Source of the DNA: Rhineura floridana
Taxonomy: Eukaryota > Chordata > Lepidosauria > Squamata > Rhineuridae
Length of the DNA: 64,000 bases
NCBI RefSeq assembly: GCF_030035675.1
Contig: NC_084480.1
Span: 18,805,263-18,869,262 of the forward strand
Direction of reading: 5' to 3'
The position numbers and the translations under genes were made by a program. Below the pieces are notes generated by a model. The model made no database searches, was not told where the DNA came from, and saw only the letters and a list, made by a program, of their open reading frames with translations. Every line of letters begins with the position of its first letter. The stretch's first letter is position 1. Below are positions 11,201 through 23,200 of this stretch, piece by piece.

Positions 11201-14200
11201 CATCATCCCTAAACATTGCTATAATGGTGGCTGGCCTTGATGGGAATTGCAGTCCAACAACATCTGGAGGGCTGTGCTGCCCAGAGGTGACGGATTCAGA
11301 CTGAGGCGAGGTGATGTCTTTTTCTCTTTTGATTAAAGTTACAGATACATCCAAAGGGGTGTTCTTTATATACCTGTCTATTCTGACTCACTCCTTTCCC
11401 TAACTATACTAGCTAAGCAGTCTCTGAAGCGTTTGAGGAGAGTTGACTCAGCACTTGTGCCTTGGGAGACACTGGCTTAAGTAGGGATGGTTTTGGCTAG
11501 TAGACTGCGGCTCCGCCTAAGTTTCACCTTCTGAAATCCTCTCTTCTCGCACCTCCTCGTGAGGGGCGAGGGGGGGGCGAGTCTCAGATGACCCATCTGA
11601 CAGCGGGGCTTCGCTAGGTGACAGCGCAGTTTCTGGAAGCGGGATGCTGATTGCAGAGCTTGAAATATTACTTTTTAAAAGTAATAAATTACAGTTACAG
11701 TTACATGGCCCCCCAAAAGTAGTAATTACCGTTACAATTACAATTGCTCTGAAAGTAACTGATTGCTTTATTTTTCCTCCAAAGTAATCACTACAATTAT
11801 ATTTCAATTACGTTAAAAAAATGCCTACAAGATGCTGGCCTTGGCTGCTGCACATCTAAGTAGCCTAAAACAATATTAAAAATAAACAAACACATACAGA
11901 GATAGTAGAATAATTATTTTGATTCATAAGGTAGCAATGGTGGTCTCTCCGCTGGTAAGGGTGGTGGGGAGGGAGGCTGAGGCCACTACTCAGATCTTTG
12001 CATGTCAAACCAAGTGCAACCCCCCCACTCAGCCAGCCAGCATAATCTCTCTCACTTAACCACCTCCCAGACCCTGCCCTGCCACCAACTAAGGGACACT
12101 CATCCAAGCACACATTTTCCCTTGAGATGCAAAAAAATTGAAATACTGCAAATGCAGCACAGTAGCCAGAGTGGGTGCTGGAGGCTACTTTGTGTGCCAA
12201 GTGCAAACACAGTATTCACACACACACACACACGTTGTCATCTTTCACCTCCTCAGTTCTTTATCTCCATTCTGCTGCTGCCTCCTTCTCCTTTATCCAT
12301 GTTCTTGACCTCCAGATCCTTTCCCCCTCCACTCCATTCTTCACCACCACTATCCATTTTTTAAAATAATTGTTTTCTCCACTCCACCCCGTCTCACTCT
12401 CCGCCTCCTCCCTCGTCACCTCCTACTCATCCACAGAGCATGAGGAAAGAGCAACACTGCGCAGAAGTCCAGTTTGAGGCACATGATTTTCATCCTCAAA
12501 TCAGAGGAGCAGAAGACTTCCCCTGCTCCCCCCCAAGTAATGCCCAAAAGTAATTCTGGAAACGTTACAATTACTCCACAAAAGTAGTAAAATTACTCCC
12601 AGTTCTATTACAATCAAAATGTAAAGGAATTACCCACTCGTCACTCGAAAAAGTAATGAATTACAAGTAATTTGTTACTTGTAACTAGTTACTTCCAAGC
12701 TCTGGCTGATTGGCTGGAATTCGCTATGGGCGGTTTAAAAATGAAATGAAATAAATAAATAAAATAAATAAGTGCCTGGCGGAGATTCCTGCCCGGGAGT
12801 AGATGGCGCAGGTGGAGAGTCGCTTTCCAACTGCTCGTGTGTTGGACTTGCAGGCGGGGCAGGAGCTTCCTCGGTGGAAGTGCCGGGCAGGGGAGTTCGG
12901 GGGCTGCCAGAATCCTCCCCACTCGTCTCCCTTCCTTCAGCTCCCCAACGAGCCTTGTCCTCATCTGACTCCTCTCCCTGATCTAACTTTCCCTTTGCCT
13001 GGGACACAACAAGGGCCACCGGTTTATTTATTTATTATTTATTTATTTCGTTTCATTTTTAGACCGCCCATAGCTAATAGCTCTCTGGGCGGTGTACAAA
13101 CAGGATTAAAATACAATAGTATAATAACATCAATAACACATAACAGCAAGTTAACTAACAACGTTAAACATGAAAACATTAAACATTAAAATGCCTGGGA
13201 GTATAGCCAGGTCTTAACCTGGCGCCTAAAAGAAAGTACCGTAGGCGCCAGGCGTATCTCCTCAGGTAAGCTGTTCCAGAGTTCGGGGGCCACCACAGAA
13301 AAGGCCCTAGATCTAACAACAATCCTCCGGGCTTCCTGATGAGTTGGTACCCGGAGGAGGGCCTTAAATACTGAACGAAGTGGACGGGTAGGTTCATAGC
13401 GGGAGAGGCGTTCCACAAGGTATTGCGGTCCCACACTGTATAAGGCTTTATAGGTCAAAACCAGCACCTTGAATCTAGCTCGGAAACAGATGGGTAGCCA
13501 GTGCAGGCGGGCCAGGACAGGTGTTATATGTGCAGACCGATGGGTCCTCGTCAACAGCCTGGCTGCCGCATTTTGCACTAGCTGGAGTTTCCGAACAGTC
13601 TTCAAGGGCAGCCCTACGTAGAGCGCATTACAGTAGTCCAATCTAGAAGTTACCAGAGCGTGAACAACTGAGGCGAGATCGTCATTGTCCAGATAGGGGC
13701 GTAGTTGGGCTACTAGACGAAGACCATGCCTGGTCTAGACACAGCCATCTCAACCATATTGGAAGTCAGCAGAGTTAGCGCAGCAGTTACAACACATTTG
13801 CCTGTTAAGCCCACTGGTAAGGTGAGAAAGAAAAGCTAACGTTTATTCGTTAGTAGCATACATATCCATCTCTCTGAGTGGGAGCTCGTGAAAGGTTGTC
13901 ACATAGAGGAGGGTCGGGATCTCTTCTTGATCGTCCCAGAGTGCAGGACATGGAATGGGCTCAAGTTGCAGGAAGCCAGATTTCAACTGGACATAGGAAA
14001 AACTTCCTAACTGTTAGAGCCATATGACAATGGAACCAATTACCTAGGGAGGTGGTGGGCTCTCCGACACTGGAGCCATTGAAGAGGCAGCTGGACAGCC
14101 ATCTGTCGGGAATGCTTTGATTTGGATTCCTGCATTGAGCAGAGGGTTGGACTCAATGGCCTTATAGGCCCCCTCCAACTCTACTATTCTATGATTCTAT

Positions 14201-17200
14201 TATATCTGAAGAAGATGAAGCACCAAACCAGGCCCCTAGAGAAAACGGCATTGATCCAGGTCGTCATTTGTGCCCCAATACAGCCCAGTTTTCCATACTA
14301 GACTTAAGCCCTGGAAGATGCACATGTGCTCATTTGCAAGGTACATTTCCCTTCGCAACCGAATAACTGTAGCCTCTCCCCTCTCCACATCCTCAGAGTG
14401 AAAGAACGTAGGAAGCTGCTTTATACCATGAGCCCATTGCTTCCTCTTCCTCACTGTTATCTACACAGCGGCTTCAGACAGGGGTCTTTCCCCCACCCAA
14501 CTTGGAGATGCTGGGGATCAGGGGAGTAGTTGTATTGTAGTTTACCTTTTTAAGTACATCTTACAATTGATTTTAATGTTGTTTGTGTGTATACTTTTAT
14601 AATTGCCTTTGGCAAAGGGTTTATTGGTACCCGAAATGCGCCGGGCTGCAATAAACAATTACCATTTTCATCTTCGGCTGGTTGCTGGCTCGGCACTTTG
14701 AGGGCTTCCCTCTCTCTGTCTGCACTTTAAAAGAGGGTTAGACTAATGTGCAGAGGATGAGATTCTCATTGGCTACCAGCCCCAATGGCTATGTTCCTCC
14801 TCCACTGTTGGAGGCAGTATGCCTCTGAATACCAGCTGGTGGGAATCACAAGTGGGAAGACTACTGTTACGTTCATGTCCTGCTTGCGGGCTCTGCGTGG
14901 GCATCTGGTTGGCCATTATGAGAATAAGAGGCTAGGCTAGAAGGGCCTTTGGCCTGATCCAGCAGGACTCTTAGGTGCTTAATGCTTGTTTTTACTGATG
15001 ATCAAAGACAGTTCTGAGAAACTGTTGTACATTCATGCCAAGGACTCTGGGATGTGTACCTTGGGGCCAGCCTAGTGAACGACCATGCATTGTCTGGTCT
15101 CAGAGCCCTTCTTAGGTGTTGAAGGGAATGGGAGTGTGCAATATCAGCCACTGTGATTGATGTGTAGCACGAAGTGTCTGGATTGGTCAGGCCTGGTATG
15201 AACGATGTGGGGGGCAGGATCCTTCTGCCTTTCCCTGCTTCTGCAGAGCAATACGTTCTAGAGATGCTACATTCGGAGCCCCAGCTTCTATTACAGGCTG
15301 TGGGGACCCTCATCTGGAGAGTGCATCCTTCTGGTCTGGACTTGGAAGTAGCTACCTCCAGCCTAGTTCAGGCATCGAAAAGGGGAATTAGGGGTTCCTC
15401 AAAGGAGCAGATCAGAAATAGCAGGCAGGCTTCTCAGAAAGTGCCAGGCCTTGGCTAGGAGCAGCAGTCTGAGACGAGCCTGGGATTTTCTTACAGAGAT
15501 TTTATTACCCCCCTTCAAAAAAAAACACACCTTACACATGTTGGTTTTTATTTCCAGCATTGTTGGAAGAATTTACTCCACTGGTGGAAAGGCTTGGGTT
15601 TGATGAAAATTTTGTAGATGTCACTGAGATGGTAGAAATGAGGCTGGAACAATGGAAAAAAGATGCTTTTTCTGAAATCTCTCTCTCAGGCCACATATAT
15701 AATAATCAGAGTAAGTACCATTCCTTTTTTTTTTCTTTAGCTAAAATATCATACTGACAACCTTTCATCATGTGTCAAGCTATGGCTATATCAGTCTTAT
15801 TGCATACCGCAAACAGACTTTGCGATATAGAATGACATCAAAGCTAGGCAAATGAATGCATATTGCAATCTTAATAGGAATAACAAATGTGCTGTTTATG
15901 ATGGTTCTTTCCCTCTACAATTTTGTATATTATTGCCCCCAAATACTTTCAACTAATCTTGTGAGCTTGAACAGCAAAAATGACTTACCTTTTTAATACC
16001 TTTAAATTGGTTAGGTGTCTTGGGAATCTTTGCAGTATGGTCCAAGTATTATAAGCAATAAATACCTTTAAGTCTAAGGTGGGGCACCTCCATCCCTCCA
16101 GGAGGTCCAAGTTGGTCTGCAAGGTCATTTTCTCCAAACCATGCCCACCTGTTAATCAACTGACATCATTGGGTGACATCAGCTGATTGGGGGAGGGGTT
16201 CAGCCAGGTGCTGCCTTGCCAGAGTGTTCCCTCTGGGGAATGTGCTGCTGAAGCAGACCCCTCCCTCACCCTGCGGGTTAACTTTGACAGATGGGTGGGA
16301 CCACCCTCCTACCAGTTACCGGCTAGCATCATGACATTTGATGATTGACATGTGGGTGGCCCCACCCACGTGTCAAAGCTGGCCTGCTGGGGGGTGTGGG
16401 GAGAGAAAGATCTGGCCCACTGGCCAAATCCCCACCCCTACATTAAGGTACCATACCTAGCATTGCTCTTTAGCAGCAGCAGCAACAAAATTATATTTGG
16501 GACATAATGCTAAACTAAGTTTATCATTGGAAACATTAACTTCTGTTGTCAACTAACCTCAGTTTGCTGTTACCAGTAAAGCATGATAAACAGTGGTTAG
16601 TGTTAACTATGAATTATTGGGAGGAAAAGACAACTTCAAACCATGGTTAATGATCCTGGCTTGTTTTTCGGTCCGGACGTAACCCATAAAACTCTACACT
16701 TGTCATGGCTAGTAGATACGGGCAGCCCAGCAATTGTTATACAAAATGGGTGATTGACAGCTTTGAAACCCCATGATAATTTGGGTGTTTCCCAGCATTA
16801 TTGCCTTTTCTAGTGAACCATGTTTCACTTCCTGGATTGATATACTACAGTAGCTATGACAACTGACATCTTGAAGCATCCTTTTAATTTCCAGTTGCTT
16901 TTGGACGATTCAGTGTGTATTTTCCATCCTGCCATTGTTCATATTCTGTTGTAGAGTTTTCTTTTAATGCAGGGGTAGGGAACTAAATCTGGCCAGGGGG
17001 CCAAATCGCTATGTCCCCCACCCCCTGCAAGCCAAGTTTGACCAGACGGTGAGCCTGCCCATCTGTCAGTCACCTGACATCACAATGACATCAGGTGACT
17101 TGCTTTTGCTTGCGCAGTTTGAAATCAAGCCATGCAGGCAAAGGAAAGCCCATATAGTGCCAACGATAAAACTGGTGATTGAGTCTTGCAAGTCCCATGC

Positions 17201-20200
17201 ATTGCACTCCGCAAGACCTGACAATCAGCTTTGCACAGTGCCTGCAAACCTCCTTTCAGCTAAGCCAGGTCATTACCTGCTCCACACCTGATGTTATATG
17301 TGACATCAGGTGTAGAGCAAGTTGGCACTGCTTGGCTGAGATGACCTCACAGGCCGCATGGGAAGGCCTGTCAGGCCTAATTAGGCAGGCAGGCTGGAAG
17401 TTTCCCACCATTGTTTTTGCCTTGTCTGCTGAGGAGGATTAAATACAGCTTTTTGTAACTCTTTGTTTACTTTGCAGCAGTCAGCTTACATGATCCCATG
17501 CACATAAGATTAGCCGTGGGGTCTCAGATTGCAGCAGAGATGAGAGCTGCCATGTACGACAGGCTGGACCTGACAGGCTGCGCAGGAGTGGCCTCTAATA
17601 AACTACTCTCCAAATTGGTATCGGGGATCTTTAAACCCAACCAGCAAACTGTTCTGTTGCCTGAGAGTCAGCAGGACCTCATGGCCAGCCTTGATCACAT
17701 GAAGAAAGTGCCTGGTAAGATGGGGGAAGATTTCTCTGCCTCAGACCACATCCATGCCAGACATTTATTCCACTTTAAACATTTGTGGCTTCTCCCAAAT
17801 AATCCTGGGAAGTGTAGTTTGAGAAGGGTGCTGAGAGATGTTAGGAGACTACTGTTCCTCTCATAGAGCTACAATTCTCCAGAGCTCTCTTGGAAGAGGG
17901 ACTGACTGTTAAACCACTCTGACAATTGTAGCTCTGTGAAGAGAATAGGAGTCTCCTGACAACTCTCAGCACCCTTCACAAAGTACACTTCCCAGCATTC
18001 TTTGAGGAAAGAGATGACTGTTTAAAGTGGAATAATAGTGGAATAAATGTATGGATGGAATGTGGCCTCGCGTGTACAGTTTTCCAGATTGGTTTAAGAC
18101 TAGGGGGAATTGTGGGGTGGGAGAGGGGGGAAACTCTAACTTAATAGATTCTGTATGCACACCATTCTATTTCATAATGGCTCAGTGCCTATCAATTCCT
18201 AAATACATGATAACATTTTCTCTGGCTTGGCTGAATGTTCTGCCCTCTAAACTCCTAGATGACAGAGTAAAATTCCAGTTAATATCAGGTGTTGTCCCTG
18301 GAGCAATGCTGAGGTGGAGTCAATTGTGCATGTTCTTTTCAATTGTAGTTAATATCAAGGGGCTGGAGAAGCTCTAATATACCCTATTATGGAATCTTTT
18401 CCAGGTTGATCCTGAGAGTCTCTTTTGATTATATTCTTCTTGAGGGTTCAAAGAGGTCAATTACTGAGCAAGTTGCAAAAGTTTTGAATGTGGCTATTTT
18501 CACCTGATCACACCTGACTGTTTGGTGATATTATTTACAGCATCCTGTATATATTGTATCTTTTCTTATAAATTAGTTCTGTTGATGTGTATGCTTCTCC
18601 TTTTTCCTTAAAAAAATATTTTGTTCTGTATTTTATAGCTTTGTATTTGTTCTTGTAGTTGGGAGAAGGGCTGTGGCTCATCTGCCTTGGGTGCAAAAGG
18701 TCCCAGGTTCAATCTCTGGCATTTCCAGGTAGGGCTGAGGAGGACTCCTGCCTGAAAACCCTGCAGAGCTGCTGCCAGTCAGTGTAGACAATGCTGAGCT
18801 AGATGGACCAATGATCTGACTCAGTATAACAAAGCTATCTATGTTCCTGCCATCCATGAAACAACAAACATCAGTTGCTTGTAAAGACTTCTCTTTTTGC
18901 CAGGGCATTCCCTGACCTGTAAGACCGGGCCCTGTTTTATGTGCACGAGTCCCTTGGATCTGTTTTATTTGCCCTTCCTTGTTTTTAAACTGTTGTTTTG
19001 TTGGTTTTACGTAGTATTTTTGTTTGAATGGATATTGTTTTATGGTGTACGCTGCTTAGACAGCTTTTGCAATATTAAGCATATTGAGGCATGCTTTTAA
19101 ATAAATAAAATAAATATACTTGCCTGTGCCCGAAGCCTCCTAGTGTCTTTGTATTGAGGCCTTCCCAGTTCAAATTAGCACTTGGCCCTCTGCATCCTAT
19201 CAACATAGGAAACCACCTTATACTGAGTCTATCTAGCAGAGTGTTGTCTGCACTGACTGGCAGCAGCTCTCCAGGGTTTCATGTAGGAATCTCTCCCCTC
19301 AGGGATTGAGCCTGTATGCAAAGCAGATGTTCTACCACGGAGCGATGGCCCTTCCTGCTAGCTCAGTGAAAGGTTTGTATGCCGCAGTTTGCTCCAGTGC
19401 TCATAGAGAAAATTATTTCTCTTGTGTAGGTATCGGCTATAAAACTGCAAAGCGCCTTGCAACGCTGGGACTTTCCACAGTGTGTGATGTCCAGATGTGC
19501 CCAGTTGCAGTACTGGAGAAAGAGCTGGGAGCTTCGGTTGCCCAACATGTCCAGAAACTCAGCTGGGGAGAAGATGACTCCCCAGTCACCCCATCAGGGC
19601 CCCCTCAGGTACAGATGAACACACCATTTCTTGGGATCTTCTCGACCTTAGTTCTCAACATTCTAATCTACCTTACCTCATGGGGAACTTTCTGAAGGCA
19701 GGGCCAGGGGCAGAAGTGGGAGGGCTGTCCAAGGTGAAAGTTTGAAAGTTCAAACTAAAACCTGGAGCGGATTCCACTGCTCCACTGACATGGAGCCTTC
19801 AGCCGCCACTGAATGCAACTCTAACCTTTGTACAGTACAGTGTTCCAGCTACATGAAAGTCAGACACACACACACACACGTACCTCTCTTCATTCAGGCA
19901 AACAGGAGGCATTCTCAAAGATGTTCCATCCTAGCAAAAGCCTCAAAGGCTATGTGGAGCTGGGCCAGTGAGGTCTGTGGAGGGTCCCAGGGGCCACATA
20001 GAGAGTTCTGGGGGATTGCATTTGACCTCTGACTCTGAGGTTTCCCACCCCTGCCCTGGTATGACCAAGAAACAGGATGCAGGATGGAGTTATGTACAGA
20101 GGAGCTTCCTTGATCCTCAGTGGCCAGGTTCACCTTTCCTATGGAGATGGCTTGGATTACAGGGCAGGAGGCGAGTTGAGGTGCCGCCTCAATGGAGTCT

Positions 20201-23200
20201 CCAGGTATTGCCCTTTCTGTACTTTACGCCATATCTTGCCCAGAGCTGAAGGACTCAGACCGGGACGAGGTAGTGTCTTTTTCTCTTTTTATTAGTGTTA
20301 TTGTTACATCCCAAGCTGTGTGCCTCATAAGAACATAAGAAGAGCCTGCTGGATCAGGCCAGTGGCCCATCTAGTCCAGCATCCTGTTCTCACAGTGGCC
20401 AACCAGGTGCCTGGGGGAAGCCCACAAGCAGGACCCGAATGCAAGAACACTCTCCCCTCCTGAGGCTTCCGGAAACTGGTTTTCAGAAGCATGCTGCCTC
20501 TGACTAGGGTGGCAGAGCACAGCCATCACGGCTAGTAGCCATTGATAGCCCTGTCCTCCATGAATTTGTCTAATCTTCTTTTAAAGCCATCCAAGCTGGT
20601 GGCCATTACTGCAGCTTGTGGGAGCAAATTCCATAGTTTAACTATGCGCTGAGTAAAGAAGTACTTCCTTTTGTCTGTCCTGAATCTTCCAACATTCAGC
20701 TTCTTTGAATGCCCACGAGTTCTAGTATTATGAGAGAGGGAGAAGAACTTTTCTCTATCCACTTTCTCAATGCCATGCATAATTTTATACACTTCTATCA
20801 TGTCTCCTCTGACCCGCCTTTTCTCTAAACTAAAAAGCTCCAAATGCTGCAACCTTTCCTCGTAAGGGAGTCGCTCCATCCCCTTGATCATTCTGGTTGC
20901 CCTCTTCTGAACCTTTTCCAACTCTATAATATCCTTTTTGAGATGAGGCGACCAGAACTGTACACAGTATTCCAAATGCGGCCGCACCATAGATTTATAC
21001 AACGGCATTATGATATCGGCTGTTTTATTTTCAATACCTTTCCTAATTATCGCTAGCCTGGAATTTGCCTTTTTCACAGCTGCCGCACACTGGGTCAACA
21101 TTTTCATCATGCTGTCCACTACAACCCCAAGGTCTCTCTCCTGGTCGGTCACCGCCAGTTCAGACCCCTTGAGCGTATATGTGAAATTCAGATTTTTTGC
21201 TCCAATATGCATAATTTTACACTTCTTTATATTGAATTGCATTTGCCATTTTTCCGCCCATTCACTCAGTTTGGAGAGGTCTTTTTGGAGCTCTTCGCAA
21301 TCCCTTTTTGTTTTAACAACCCTGAACAATTTAGTGTCGTCAGCAAACTTGGCCACTTCACTGCTCACTCCTAATTCTAGGTCAGTAATGAACAAGTTGA
21401 AAAGTACAGGTCCCAATACCGATCCTTGAGGGACTCCACTTTCTACAGCCCTCCATTGGGAGAACTGTCCATTTATTCCTACTCTCTGCTTTCTGCTTCT
21501 TAACCAATTCCTTATCCACAAGAGGACCTCTCCTCTTATTCCATGACTGCTAAGCTTCCTCAGAAGTCTTTGGTGAGGTACCTTGTCAAACGCTTTTTGA
21601 AAGTCTAAGTACACTATGTCCACTGGATCACCTCTATCTATATGCTTGTTGACACTCTCAAAGAATTCTAGTCGGTTACTGAGACAGGACTTTCCCTTGT
21701 AGAAGCCATGCTGGCTCTGCTTCAGCAAGGCTTGTTCTTCTATGTGCTTAGTTAATCTAGCTTTAATAATACTTTCTACCAGTTTTCCAGGGACAGAAGT
21801 TAAGCTAACTGGCCTGTAATTTCCGGGATCCCCTCTGGAACCCTTTTTGAAGATTGGCGTTACATTTGCCACTTTCCAGTCCTCAGGCACGGAGGAGGAC
21901 CCGAGGGACAAGTTACATATTTTAGTTAGCAGATCAGCAATTTCACCTTTGAGTTCTTTGAGAACTCTCGGGTGGATGCCATCCGGGCCCGGTGATTTGT
22001 CAGTTTTTATATTGTTCATTAAGCCTAGAACTTCCTCTCTCGTTACCACTATTTGTCTCAGTTCCTCAGAATCCCTTCCTGCAAATGTTAGTTCAGGTTC
22101 AGGGATCTGCCCTATATCTTCCACTGTGAAGACAGATGCAAAGAATTTATTTAGCTTCTCTGCAATCTCCTTATCGTTCTTTAGTACACCTTTGACTCCC
22201 TTATCATCCAAGGGTCCAATCGCCTCCCTAGATGGTCTCCTGCTTTGAATGTATTTATAGAATTTTTTGTTGTTGGTTTTTAGGTTCTTAGCAATGTGCT
22301 CCTCAAATTCTTTTTTAGCATCCCTTATTGTCTTCTTGCATTTCTTTTGCCAGAGTTTGTGTTCTTTTTTATTTTCTTCATTCGGACAAGACTTCCATTT
22401 TCTGAAGGAAGACTTTTTGCCTCTAAGAGCTTCCTTGACTTTGCTCGTTAACCATGCTGGCATCTTCTTGGCCCTGGCGGTACCTTTTCTTATCTGCGGT
22501 ATGCACTCCAGTTGAGCTTCTAATATAGTGTTTTTAAACAACTTCCAGGCATTTTTGAGTGATGTGACCCTCTGGACTTTGTTTTTCAGCTTTCTTTTTA
22601 CCAATCCCCTCATTTTTGTGAAGTTTCCTCTTTTGAAGTCAAATGTGACCGTGTTGGATTTTCTTGGCAATTGGCCATTTACATGTATGTTTAATTTAAT
22701 AGCACTATGTTCACTGCTCCCAATATATATACCTGTCTATTCTGGCTCTCTACTTTGCTACCTAATCTAACTAAGCAGCACTTGGGGAAAGTTGACTCAG
22801 CACTTGTGCCTCGAAAGACACTGGCTTAAGTAGGGAAGGGTTTCGCTTGTAGGCGATGGCTCCACCTCAGTTCTTCTTTTTGAAAGTCTATCTTCTCTCG
22901 CCTCCTTGCACGGGGTAAAAGGGGTGAGTCTCTCAACTGGTCCCGCAGCGGACTGGCGGGAGGGGCAGGAGTTGCCTCCCCTGATGTGCTGGGCTTGGGG
23001 GACTGAGATCTGTCAGGACTCTCCCCGCTAAACTCTCCTTCCCCAACATCCCAAGTAACGTCATTCTCATCTGACTCCTCTCCCCGATCTGGCCTCCTCC
23101 CTGTCTGGGTCACAACAATCATTGAGTCATGCCACTTTCTACTATGAAAGTGGCTTGAATTGCACTGATTGGGGGGTCTTGAAGGAGTGTATTATGTACA

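Larger units (their letters stand above)
11273..13011 (-). mobile_element. Solo LTR, broken by nested insertion
   Basis: This is an old LTR of an LTR retrotransposon (Gypsy- or ERV-like; family not settled) read on the minus strand, TG at one end and CA at the other. It is flanked by AGGGC at 11268-11272 and 13012-13016, a 5-bp target duplication inside a hAT-type MITE. A TATA-like ATATAAAGAA lies near 11365-11374 on the minus strand, with an A-rich signal region after it. A 1.05 kb hAT element and a short L2 tail lie inside it. A second copy of the LTR lies at about 20.23-23.12 kb. No internal coding region is attached, so it is a fossil. Confidence 0.7.
20229..23117 (-). mobile_element. Second LTR copy, split by a CR1
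   Basis: The two pieces, 20229-20324 and 22726-23117, match the outer parts of the solo LTR at 11.3-13.0 kb (CCCAGAG..CTCAGAC..GACGAGG; GTTGACTCAGCACTTGTGCC; TCTGACTCCTCTCCC; ending in CACAACA). The CR1 at 20.3-22.7 kb lies between them. It is a broken fossil with no internal coding region. I could not confirm a target duplication. Confidence 0.62.

Noticed and set aside
12218-12234. Short (CA)n run as a regulatory element
   Set aside because: Ordinary microsatellite; the similar run at 19862-19880 shows these are common here.
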